Assembly (NCBI GenBank): GCA_022712235.1
Contig: JALAGW010000292.1
Span: forward strand, 1 to 35,466
Direction: 5' to 3'
DNA length: 35,466 bases
DNA from: Brevundimonas sp.
Lineage (GTDB): Bacteria > Pseudomonadota > Alphaproteobacteria > Caulobacterales > Caulobacteraceae
Position numbers and translations under genes: made by a program. Below, one piece after another: positions 27,749-35,466 of the stretch (positions within the stretch are counted from its first letter, which is position 1; each line of letters starts with the position of its first letter). The notes below the pieces were generated by a model. It was not told the origin of the DNA and did no database searches. It saw only the letters and a list, made by a program, of their open reading frames with translations.

Positions 27749-27822
27749 GGGAACCTCCGAAACAGCTGGCCGCATAAGGCGCGTGCAAGAGGCGACTGGC
27801 AAGCCGCCTCTCACCATGAAGA

Positions 27823-29205
27823 TCAGCCCGCCATCGCTGACGGCGACTGCTTCTCCTTCAGCGTGACCAGTTCCTCGGCCATGGTCGGGTGGACGGCGCA
27901 GGTGGCGTCCCACTGGGCCTTGGTCAGACCCGCCTTCACGGCGATGGCCGCCAGCTGGATCATCTCCGGGCTTTCCGGACCGACGATGTGGACGCCGACA
28001 ACGCGCTGACTGTCGGCGTCGACCACCAGCTTCATCAGCACCCGCTCGTCCGAGCCGGTGAAGGCGTATTTCATCGGGCGGAAGCGGGTGACATAGACGT
28101 CCACCTCGCCCGGACAGGCGCGGCGAGCCTCGGCCTCGGTCAAACCGACGACGCCGACCGGCGGCTGGCTGAAGACGGCGGTGGCGACGGCTTCGTAGTC
28201 GAAGTGCTGCGGATTGTTCCTGAAGACCGTCTCGTGGAAGGCGACAGCCTCGCGGATGGCGACCGGGGTCAGGTTCATCCGGTCGGTCACGTCGCCGATG
28301 GCCCAGATGTTGTCAGCCGAGGTCTTGGAATAGGGATCGACGGCGATGGCGCCCTCGTCGTTCAGCTCGACGCCGGCGTTCTCAAGCCCCAGCCCCTTGA
28401 CGTAGGGGACACGGCCGGTGGCGAACATGACCACGTCAGTTTCCAGCGTCATGCCGTTGCCGAGGTGGCTGACCAGACCCGTCTCGGTCTTCTCGATCGA
28501 CGTGTGCTGGCAGCCCAGGATGACCTTGATGCCGCGCTTCTCGATCTCGCCCGCCAGATGGGCGCGCACGTCGTCGTCGAAGCCGCGCAGGATGTTCGGG
28601 CCGCGATAGATCAGGGTCGTCTCGACGCCCAGACCGGCGAAGATACCCGCGAATTCGACCGCGATATAGCCGCCGCCGGCGATCAGGATGCGCTTGGGCA
28701 GTTCCGGCAGGTGGAAGGCTTCTTCGGACGTTATGGCGTGCTCGACGCCGGGCAGGGCCTCGGGCTTCCACGGACGTCCGCCGGTGGCGATCAGGATCTT
28801 CTCGGCGGTGAAGGTCTGGTTCTTGCCGACGATCTCGACCGTGTGGGCGTCCTTCATCACGGCGCGGCCGTGGACCAGATCGACGCCCGCCTTGCCCAGG
28901 TTGGCGGCGTAGATGCCCGACAGGCGGGCGATCTCGACGTCCTTGGCCTGCAGGAAGGTCGGCCAGTCGAATTTCGCATTTTCGAACGACCAGCCGTAGC
29001 CCTCTGCGATCTCCAGCGCGTGGCTGACTTCCGAGGCCATGACCATGAACTTCTTGGGCACGCAGCCGCGGATGACGCAGGTGCCGCCGACCCGATACTC
29101 CTCGGCCACGGCCACCTTCTTGCCGCCCAGAGCGGTCAGGCGCGCGGCGCGCACCCCGCCCGAACCGGCGCCGATGACGAAGAGGTCGTAGTCGTATTGG
29201 GTCAT
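27823..29205 (-). CDS. gor: Glutathione-disulfide reductase
   Basis: 'DLFVIGAGSGGVRAARLTALGGKKVAVAEEYRVGGTCVIRGCVPKKFMVMAS', 'GGGYIAVEFAGIFAGLGVETTLIYRG', 'AIGDVTDRMNLTPVAIREA'. Confidence 0.96.
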   Translation of the reverse strand: MTQYDYDLFVIGAGSGGVRAARLTALGGKKVAVAEEYRVGGTCVIRGCVPKKFMVMASEVSHALEIAEGYGWSFENAKFDWPTFLQAKDVEIARLSGIYAANLGKAGVDLVHGRAVMKDAHTVEIVGKNQTFTAEKILIATGGRPWKPEALPGVEHAITSEEAFHLPELPKRILIAGGGYIAVEFAGIFAGLGVETTLIYRGPNILRGFDDDVRAHLAGEIEKRGIKVILGCQHTSIEKTETGLVSHLGNGMTLETDVVMFATGRVPYVKGLGLENAGVELNDEGAIAVDPYSKTSADNIWAIGDVTDRMNLTPVAIREAVAFHETVFRNNPQHFDYEAVATAVFSQPPVGVVGLTEAEARRACPGEVDVYVTRFRPMKYAFTGSDERVLMKLVVDADSQRVVGVHIVGPESPEMIQLAAIAVKAGLTKAQWDATCAVHPTMAEELVTLKEKQSPSAMAG

Positions 29206-29209
29206 CGGG

Positions 29210-29268
29210 GGCTCCGGGATCGGACTCGAAAAAACAGAGCCCAATTCGTCTGAATAGTCTGCAATTCG
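29210..29268 (-). promoter_or_regulatory. Leader element shared with ribE (see 18703..18762)
   Basis: Plus-strand ggctccgg-gat-cggac-tcg-aaaaaacagag-cccaattcgtctgaatagtctgcaattcg immediately upstream of the gor ATG (29205). Confidence 0.6.
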
Positions 29269-29459
29269 TGCGGCCGAACCGCAGCGCTAACCCGACTTAG
29301 GCGCCGGGGCTCGAGGGGGCAAGGCGGAAGGACGGCATCCCGGAAAGGAGGTCGGAACGGCAGGCGGACACCCGGTCGCGCCGACGCCTGTCAACTCTTC
29401 TGGCGGACAGCGTTCGGTGATACCCTATCCAGCCGATATGTATGTCGTGAGGGCCGTTG

Positions 29460-30413
29460 ATGATCGCCGCCATTCTTGCTCTTGCGCTCAGCGTCGGCGC
29501 GCCTTCGGATCAGACATCTACGCAACCCGTTTCGCCGAGCCGCGAGGATCAAGCGGTTCGCCTGGAAGACATCCAGGTCACCGGACGACGCCTTGACAGT
29601 CTTATCGAGAGTTTTGTCGGCGAGGTCGCGGCGCCCAATCGAGGGCGCGGCATTGCGCGCTGGGATCGCAGCGTCTGCGTGGGAGCCGTCAACCTTCGCC
29701 GCGACGTTGCGCAATACCTGGTCGATCGCGTCTCGACCGTGGCCGAAGATCAAGGCCTGAACGCCGGAGATCCGGGCTGCGCGCCCAATCTGCTGATCGT
29801 CGGGACGGCCGACGGAGACGCCTTTGCGCGAGAGCTGGTCGGAAAACGCCGCCGCACGCTGCGCATGGGCGGCACGGGTATGGATCGCGGCGCCGCAGCC
29901 TTGAGAGATTTCCAGGACGCCAGCCGTCCCGTTCGCTGGTGGCAGATCAGCATGCCGACAGACTCTGAAACAGGTCAGCGTGCGATCCGGCTTCCGGGCG
30001 AATGCACCAACGCATGCTCAGGGCCGATGAACTATGCTCCGGTGATAAACGTCGCCTCCGCTTCACGCCTGTCGACCCAGATCATCGACAACATCTTTCG
30101 CGCCATCGTCGTCGTGGACGTCACCAAGATGGGCGGCGTCAATTCAGCCCAACTGGCGGACTACATCGCCATGGTGTCGCTGGCGCAGATCGACCCGAAT
30201 GCGGACACCAGCGCCTATGCGTCGATCCTCAACGTGTTCAGCGACCCGAACAGCGCCGCCTCTCTGACCGAGTGGGACAAGGCCTATCTTGAAGGTCTCT
30301 ACGACGCGCAACGCACCCAAAAGAACCTGCGCGCCGGCACGACAGAGATCGAATCCTCCATCCGCCGGGCGCATTCCCGTCTGGCCGCTGAGCCCGAGAC
30401 GACTACGGATTGA
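29460..30413 (+). CDS. Hypothetical exported protein
   Basis: Signal-like MIAAILALALSVGA; 317-aa ORF, on the opposite strand to its neighbours; 'SLAQIDPNADTSAYASILNVFSDPNSAASLTEWDKAYLEGLYDA'. Confidence 0.75.
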   Translation: MIAAILALALSVGAPSDQTSTQPVSPSREDQAVRLEDIQVTGRRLDSLIESFVGEVAAPNRGRGIARWDRSVCVGAVNLRRDVAQYLVDRVSTVAEDQGLNAGDPGCAPNLLIVGTADGDAFARELVGKRRRTLRMGGTGMDRGAAALRDFQDASRPVRWWQISMPTDSETGQRAIRLPGECTNACSGPMNYAPVINVASASRLSTQIIDNIFRAIVVVDVTKMGGVNSAQLADYIAMVSLAQIDPNADTSAYASILNVFSDPNSAASLTEWDKAYLEGLYDAQRTQKNLRAGTTEIESSIRRAHSRLAAEPETTTD

Positions 30414-31086
30414 TCGTCTCGAAGCCTTCGTCCGTGCCGATGATGGCCAGGTCGGTAAGGTCGAGGAAGAGGCCGTGTTCGACCACGCCGGTCAGGCTCT
30501 TGAGATCGGCGGCGAGGCGGGCGGGGTCCGCGATCAGCTTGCAAGCCGCGTCATAGATCAGGTTGCCGCCGTCGGTGCGGACCAGGCCGCGCTCGGCCTG
30601 ACGGACACGGGCGGGCATGGGGATGTCGTGGTCGGCCAGGACGTCGGCGATGCGGTTAGCGGTCGTCTTGTGGCCGAAGGCGACGACCTCGATCGGCAGG
30701 GGGAAGGTTCCCAGGGCGGAAACGACCTTGGCCGCATCAGCGATGCAGATGCAGCGGGCGGACGCCTCCCACACCAGCTTTTCGCGCAGCAAGGCCGCGC
30801 CGCCGCCCTTGATCAGGGCCAGGCCGGGGCCGATCTCGTCGGCGCCGTCGACCGTCAGGTCGATGCGGGGGGTGTCCTCCAGCGTCGACAGGGTCAGGCC
30901 CAGTTCGCGCGCCAGATCAGCGGTGCGCTCGGACGTCGGGACGCAGCGCAGGTTCGGCAGGTTGCGCGCCGCCAGAGCCTTGACGAACCAAGCGGCGGTG
31001 GAGCCGGTGCCGAGCCCGACGACCATGCCGGCCTCGACATGGGCGGCGGCGGCTTCGCCGGCGTTCTTCTTCTGCAGGTCGCTCAT
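30403..31086 (-). CDS. rpiA: Ribose-5-phosphate isomerase A
   Basis: '[16 protein letters not shown]', '[30 protein letters not shown]'. Confidence 0.97.
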   Translation of the reverse strand: MSDLQKKNAGEAAAAHVEAGMVVGLGTGSTAAWFVKALAARNLPNLRCVPTSERTADLARELGLTLSTLEDTPRIDLTVDGADEIGPGLALIKGGGAALLREKLVWEASARCICIADAAKVVSALGTFPLPIEVVAFGHKTTANRIADVLADHDIPMPARVRQAERGLVRTDGGNLIYDAACKLIADPARLAADLKSLTGVVEHGLFLDLTDLAIIGTDEGFETINP

Positions 31087-32432
31087 TTCGCTGCCTTCTT
31101 TGCGCGCATCGTTTGCATAAAGCGGGCGGCCCAGCCCGACTTCGTCGTCTGTTCGGCGCGGCCGAGCGCCAGATCGCCCGGCGCGACATCCTTCGTCACC
31201 ACCGAGCCGGAGCCGACCATGGCGCCCGCGCCGATGGTGACGGGCGCGACCAGCGAGGAGTTGGAGCCGACGAAGGCCCCCTCTCCCACCGTGGTGCGGT
31301 GTTTGAAGAAGCCGTCGTAGTTACAGAAGATGGTTCCCGCGCCGATGTTGGCCTTCGCGCCGACATGGCCGTCACCGAGATAGGCCAGATGGTTGGCCTT
31401 GGCGCCCGCGTCCATGCGGACGTTCTTGACCTCGACGAAGTTGCCGATCTTGACGCCCTCGCCCAGGTCCGCGCCGGGACGCAGGCGGGCGTAGGGGCCG
31501 ACTTCGGCCTTGGCGGCGACCTTGGCGCCTTCGATATGGCTGAAGCTGCGGATGCGCGCGCCCTCGGCCACCACCGCGCCGGGGCCGAAGACGACGAAGG
31601 GCTCGATGGTCGCGCCCGCGCCGACAGCCGTGTCCCAGGCGAAGTGGACGGTGTCGGGGGCGCTCATGGTCACGCCCTGCGCCAGAAAATGCTCGCGCTG
31701 GGTCTTCTGGAACAGAGCCTCGGCCTGAGCCAGTTCGCCTTGCGCGTTGACGCCCATGACGGAGTCCTCGGCGGCGAAGACGGCGCGGGTCGGGGCACCG
31801 CGCTTGCGGGCCAGCTCGACCACGTCGGTCAGGTAGTATTCGCCCTTGGCGTTGTCGTTCTTCACCTCGGCCAGCAGGTCGAACAGCAGGCCGACCGGGG
31901 CCGCCATGACGCCGGAGTTGCAGGCGGTGACGGCCAGAACCTCGGGCGAGGCCTCCTTGGCCTCGGTGATGGCCAGAAGGTCGTCGCCCTGAAGGATCAG
32001 ACGGCCGTAGGCGCCGGGGTCGCGGGCCTCGAAGCCGATGACGGTGACGCCTTCATGAGCGTCAGCGAAGACCGGCTCGATGTCGGCGGCCTTCAACAGG
32101 GGCACGTCGCCGTAGGTCACAACCACATGGCCGACGAAGTCGCCCAGAACAGCCTCGGCGGCGCGAACGGCGTGGCCAGTGCCGAGCGGCGGGTCCTGAA
32201 CGGCGATGGAGTCCTGACCCAGACGTTTTTCGACATGGGCGCGGACTTCGGGCGAATGGGAGCCGACCACGACCACGATACGCTCGCAGCCCAGGGCCTC
32301 CGCCGCGTCGATGGCGTGGTCCAGCATGGCGCGCTGGCCCACCGGATGCAGGACCTTGGGCAGGGGGGACTTCATCCGCGTGCCCTGGCCGGCGGCGAGG
32401 ATGATGGCGGCGCGAGGATGTGGTGCGGTCAT
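31083..32432 (-). CDS. glmU: Bifunctional GlcNAc-1-P uridyltransferase / GlcN-1-P acetyltransferase
   Basis: '[34 protein letters not shown]', 'TYGDVPLL', '[54 protein letters not shown]'. Confidence 0.98.
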   Translation of the reverse strand: MTAPHPRAAIILAAGQGTRMKSPLPKVLHPVGQRAMLDHAIDAAEALGCERIVVVVGSHSPEVRAHVEKRLGQDSIAVQDPPLGTGHAVRAAEAVLGDFVGHVVVTYGDVPLLKAADIEPVFADAHEGVTVIGFEARDPGAYGRLILQGDDLLAITEAKEASPEVLAVTACNSGVMAAPVGLLFDLLAEVKNDNAKGEYYLTDVVELARKRGAPTRAVFAAEDSVMGVNAQGELAQAEALFQKTQREHFLAQGVTMSAPDTVHFAWDTAVGAGATIEPFVVFGPGAVVAEGARIRSFSHIEGAKVAAKAEVGPYARLRPGADLGEGVKIGNFVEVKNVRMDAGAKANHLAYLGDGHVGAKANIGAGTIFCNYDGFFKHRTTVGEGAFVGSNSSLVAPVTIGAGAMVGSGSVVTKDVAPGDLALGRAEQTTKSGWAARFMQTMRAKKAAK

Positions 32433-32504
32433 GAATCGATCCGGCGGCTTGTCGTCCTGCGCGATCTAGCCCATTGCCGGGGTCTGCGCGAGCCGGGAGA
32501 CGAC

Positions 32505-33194
32505 ATGAGCACTGAACGCGATCTGGAAGGCTGGACCATCGCCTTCGACCTGGACGGCACCCTGGTGGACTCGGCGCCCGACCTGATCGGCACGCTGAAC
32601 CGAATGCTGGCGCAGTACGAGCTGCCGTCCGTGCCCATGTCCTCGGCCCGGCATCTGGTCGGGCATGGGGCCATGGCCCTGCTGCGTCACGGCTTCATGG
32701 AGGCGGGCGCCGTCTGGGACGAGGCCCACGCCCCCGGCCTGTTCGAGCGCTTCATCGAAGACTATCTGGCCCATATCGCCGACGAGAGCGCCGTGTTTGA
32801 CGGCGTGGTCCCCGCGCTGGAGCGGCTGGCCGCGCGCGGCGCCATCCTGTGCGTCGCCACCAACAAGCGCACCGACCTGTCGGTCGCCCTGATCGAGGCG
32901 CTGGACCTGACCAAGCATTTCGCCTTCATCGCCGGGCCAGACGCGGTATCGGCCCGCAAGCCCAGCGGCGCCCATATTCATGAGGCGGTGCGGAAGGCCG
33001 GCGGCGATCCCGCGCGCTGCGTCATGGTCGGCGACAGCACCACGGACACCAGGGCGGCCAAGGATGCGGGCGTGGCCTGCATCGTCGTCGGATTCGGCTA
33101 CAACGACGTGCCGCGCGAGGAGTTGGGCGGTGATGTGGTGATCGACCACTACGACGGCTTCGAGGCCGCGTTGGCCGAGGTGATGGGCGCGTGA
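32505..33194 (+). CDS. gph: Phosphoglycolate phosphatase (HAD)
   Basis: 'WTIAFDLDGTLVDSAPDLIGTLNRML', 'CVATNKRTDLS', 'MVGDSTTDTRAAKDAGVACIVVGFGY'. Confidence 0.95.
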   Translation: MSTERDLEGWTIAFDLDGTLVDSAPDLIGTLNRMLAQYELPSVPMSSARHLVGHGAMALLRHGFMEAGAVWDEAHAPGLFERFIEDYLAHIADESAVFDGVVPALERLAARGAILCVATNKRTDLSVALIEALDLTKHFAFIAGPDAVSARKPSGAHIHEAVRKAGGDPARCVMVGDSTTDTRAAKDAGVACIVVGFGYNDVPREELGGDVVIDHYDGFEAALAEVMGA

Positions 33195-33520
33195 ACATGA
33201 GCGCCAAAAACTTCTACCTGGCCATGGCGGTGATCGGGACCGTGGTCCCCTGGCTGTTCTTCGGCTCCTTCTTCGCCCTGAACGGGTTGGATATTCCGCT
33301 CTTTCTGAAGTCGCTGTTCGTCAACGGCGCCGCCGGCGGCTTCTCCGCCGACGTGCTGATCACCATCGTCATATTCTGGGTGTGGTCGTGGCGGGATGCG
33401 ACCCGGCACAGGATCGCGCGCTGGTGGCTGGTGCTGCCGGCCAGCTTCTGCGTGGGGCTGTCGCTGGCTCTGCCGCTCTATCTGTATTTGCGCGAGCGAG
33501 CTAAAAGCCAGAAAAACTAA
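33191..33520 (+). CDS. DUF2834-like membrane protein
   Basis: Three TM segments, 'AVIGTVVPWLFFGSFFALNGLDIPLFLKSLFVNGAAGGFSADVLITIVIFWVWSWRDA'; GTGA overlap with gph. Confidence 0.75.
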   Translation: MNMSAKNFYLAMAVIGTVVPWLFFGSFFALNGLDIPLFLKSLFVNGAAGGFSADVLITIVIFWVWSWRDATRHRIARWWLVLPASFCVGLSLALPLYLYLRERAKSQKN

Positions 33521-33621
33521 ATGGTGACGCAGAACTTCTCAGCGTCAATCGCTCCCGTTCCTGTTGCCGTCCGCGCGCATGGGAAACACATAGACCGACC
33601 CGTTCCTCCCCAAGGGTCGTC

Positions 33622-34911
33622 ATGTTCCGTCGCTTCTTCGCCATCCCCCTCTGGCAGCGCACCGCCGCCGGTTTCGCCCTGGGCATCATCGCCGGCCTGA
33701 TCCTGCGCGAGCAGGCGACCGTCTGGCTGCAGCCGATCGGCGACGTCTATCTGAACCTGATCCGCATGGTGGTGGCGCCCCTGGTGCTGTTCACCATCGC
33801 CAGTTCGATCGCCAAGCTGGGCGAAGGCGTGGGCGCGGTGCGGCTGGGAGTGCGGACCATCGTCTGGTTCGCGATCACCTCTCTGCTGGCGGTGCTGGTC
33901 GGTTTCGCCTTCGGGCACATCATCAATCCGGGCGTCGGCCTGGCTGACCTGCCGCTGGGCGAGGTCAAGGAACGGGTGATCCCGACGCCGCTGCAGGTGC
34001 TGCTGGGCGTGGTGCCGACCAATCCCTTCGCCTCCCTGGCCGAAGGCAAGGTGCTGCAGATCATCTTCTTCTCGGCTCTGCTGGGCGCGGCCCTGGTGGC
34101 GCTGGGCGACAGGGCGCAGAATGCACGCAGGCTGGTGGACGAAGGGGCGGCCCTGATCTTCCGCATCACCCGCTGGGTGATCCAGCTGACGCCGTTCGGC
34201 GTGTTCGGCCTGATCGGTTCGGTCGTCGGCGGCTATGGCTGGGAGGCCCTGCTGCCGCTGGGCAAGTTCATCTTCGCCATCTACGCCGCCTGCCTGTTCC
34301 ACATCCTGATCGTCTATTCGGGCCTGCTGAAGCTGCATGGCCTGAAGGTCCGCAGCTTCTTCCGCGGGGCCTTCGCGGCCCAGCAGACGGCCTTCGCCAC
34401 CTCGTCGTCGCTGGGGACCCTGCCGATCACCCTGCGCCAGACGGTCGAGCGCCTGGGCGTGCCGCAGGCCTATGCCGCCTTCGCCGTGCCCCTGGGCGCC
34501 AATGTGAAGATGGACGGCTGCGGCGCCATCTATCCGGCCATCGCCTCGATCTTCATCGCCCAGTATTTCCAGATCGACCTGACCCTGACGCAATACGTCC
34601 TGATCGGCCTGACGGCGGTGCTGGGATCGCTGGGGACCGCAGGCGTGCCGGGGACCAGCATCGTCATGCTGACCCTGACCCTGTCGACGGCGGGCCTGCC
34701 GCTGGAAGGCATCGGCTATATCGTCGCCATCGACCGGATCATCGACATGATGCGCACCGCCACCAACGTCACCGGCCAGATGGTCGTGCCTGTTCTGGTG
34801 GCGAAGGAGGAAGGCATCCTGAACGAGGACATCTACAACGGTCACGTCGCCTGGCTGCCCGGCGATCCGGAGGCGGAGACGCCTGAAGGGGTCCGCACCG
34901 CCGGTATTTGA
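33622..34911 (+). CDS. Dicarboxylate/amino acid:cation symporter (DAACS family)
   Basis: 'LNLIRMVVAPLVLFTIASSIAKLG', 'AFATSSSLGTLPITLRQTVERLGV', 'VPLGANVKMDGCGAIYPAIASIFIAQYF', 'GTAGVPGTSIVMLTLTLSTAGLPLEGIGYIVAIDRIIDMMRTATNVTG'. Confidence 0.96.
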   Translation: MFRRFFAIPLWQRTAAGFALGIIAGLILREQATVWLQPIGDVYLNLIRMVVAPLVLFTIASSIAKLGEGVGAVRLGVRTIVWFAITSLLAVLVGFAFGHIINPGVGLADLPLGEVKERVIPTPLQVLLGVVPTNPFASLAEGKVLQIIFFSALLGAALVALGDRAQNARRLVDEGAALIFRITRWVIQLTPFGVFGLIGSVVGGYGWEALLPLGKFIFAIYAACLFHILIVYSGLLKLHGLKVRSFFRGAFAAQQTAFATSSSLGTLPITLRQTVERLGVPQAYAAFAVPLGANVKMDGCGAIYPAIASIFIAQYFQIDLTLTQYVLIGLTAVLGSLGTAGVPGTSIVMLTLTLSTAGLPLEGIGYIVAIDRIIDMMRTATNVTGQMVVPVLVAKEEGILNEDIYNGHVAWLPGDPEAETPEGVRTAGI

Positions 34912-34997
34912 TCAAAGAGGCTTGCCGTCGTCGGAATCGCGGGCTACATCGCGCCTCCCGACGGCCCAAGCCTTTCTGATTTGGCCGTTACTGCGCT

Positions 34998-35072
34998 GGA
35001 CGCGTAGCTCAGCGGGAGAGCACCTCGTTCACACCGAGGGGGTCACAGGTTCAATCCCTGTCGCGTCCACCA
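34998..35072 (+). tRNA. tRNA-Val (anticodon CAC)
   Basis: GGACGCGTAGCTCAGCGGGAGAGCACCTCGTTCACACCGAGGGGGTCACAGGTTCAATCCCTGTCGCGTCCACCA; anticodon loop TTCACAC, encoded CCA. Confidence 0.97.
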
Positions 35073-35148
35073 TTTTTCCCCTTCCCTTACAACAAGATAG
35101 ACCCCGTCGATCGGGCCTTGCCATTGGATGCCTAAGGCTTGACCTCGT

Positions 35149-35170
35149 TAGGGGGGCGCTAGGGGGGCGC
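35149..35170. repeat. Tandem 11-bp duplication (TAGGGGGGCGC x2)
   Basis: Read directly: taggggggcgc taggggggcgc. Confidence 0.85.
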
Positions 35171-35274
35171 CGAAAACCTCGCTCAAAACGGCGTTTCAGG
35201 CTGTTTCAAGCAAGATTTCGCCACGGACAAGCATATTAGCATTGCCATCCAGGCATCCAGCGAAGCGGGTTCAC

Positions 35275-35466
35275 TTAGTCTGGAGCGGACGGAGGTGAAC
35301 TGGTCGCGGCGGGCGGACTCGGAGTCGTCGCGCTTCGGGACGGCGTGGGCCCCGATCCTTGAAGCGCGGGAGCGCCCGGCGCCTCGGTCGCGACCGCGCC
35401 GTTGACCGCCTCGCTGGACGACGCTGACGTCCCCGGCCCAGTGGGAACATCGGTCAAGGCCCCCAC
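35275..35466 (-). CDS. C-terminal tail of a protein running off the window, Pro/Ala/Ser/Thr-rich low complexity
   Basis: Open frame to window edge ending 'TDVPTGPGTSASSSEAVNGAVATEAPGAPALQGSGPTPSRSATTPSPPAATSSPPSAPD*'. Confidence 0.45.
   Translation of the reverse strand: MGALTDVPTGPGTSASSSEAVNGAVATEAPGAPALQGSGPTPSRSATTPSPPAATSSPPSAPD

Noticed and set aside
31113-32504. N-terminal part of the 693-aa ORF 31113..33194
   Set aside because: Antisense to glmU; only the C-terminal part from ATG 32505 is a real gene (gph).

Overview
High-GC alphaproteobacterial chromosomal window, Caulobacterales-like and most like Brevundimonas judging by gene content and protein style (not verified by search). 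It is mostly housekeeping genes. In order: partial ctaA/COX15 heme A synthase; two small membrane proteins; a frameshifted TonB-dependent receptor with a downstream secreted protein; bioB convergent with a BioR-like GntR regulator; tRNA-Pro(GGG); MerR, ihfA, fabH, plsX, yceD and a cytochrome bc1 chaperone; bamE; a K+-independent-type hppA; thiL, nusB, ribH, ribBX, ribE, ribD, nrdR and glyA; an IPTL-CTERM protein; hemA; a sialidase-like protein; mmsB; two tandem exported methyltransferase-like proteins; gor; rpiA and glmU; gph; a dicarboxylate/amino-acid symporter; tRNA-Val(CAC). No CRISPR array, prophage, transposase or defence island was seen. The best second-look signals are: (1) a roughly 58-nt element shared by the leaders of ribE and gor, with three 'GTCTAATT'-type repeats and an 'AAAAAACAGAG' core; (2) a 150-nt palindromic repeat inserted exactly in frame (50 codons) inside ribD, which also lacks its deaminase domain; (3) ribH apparently starting at CUG in a CTGA overlap with ribBX; (4) BioR-like operators at both bioB and the adjacent GntR gene; (5) a 7-1-7 Fur-like dyad upstream of hemA; (6) paralogous methyltransferase-fold proteins with signal peptides. 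Most long ORFs in the supplied track that lie antisense to these genes are high-GC artefacts.
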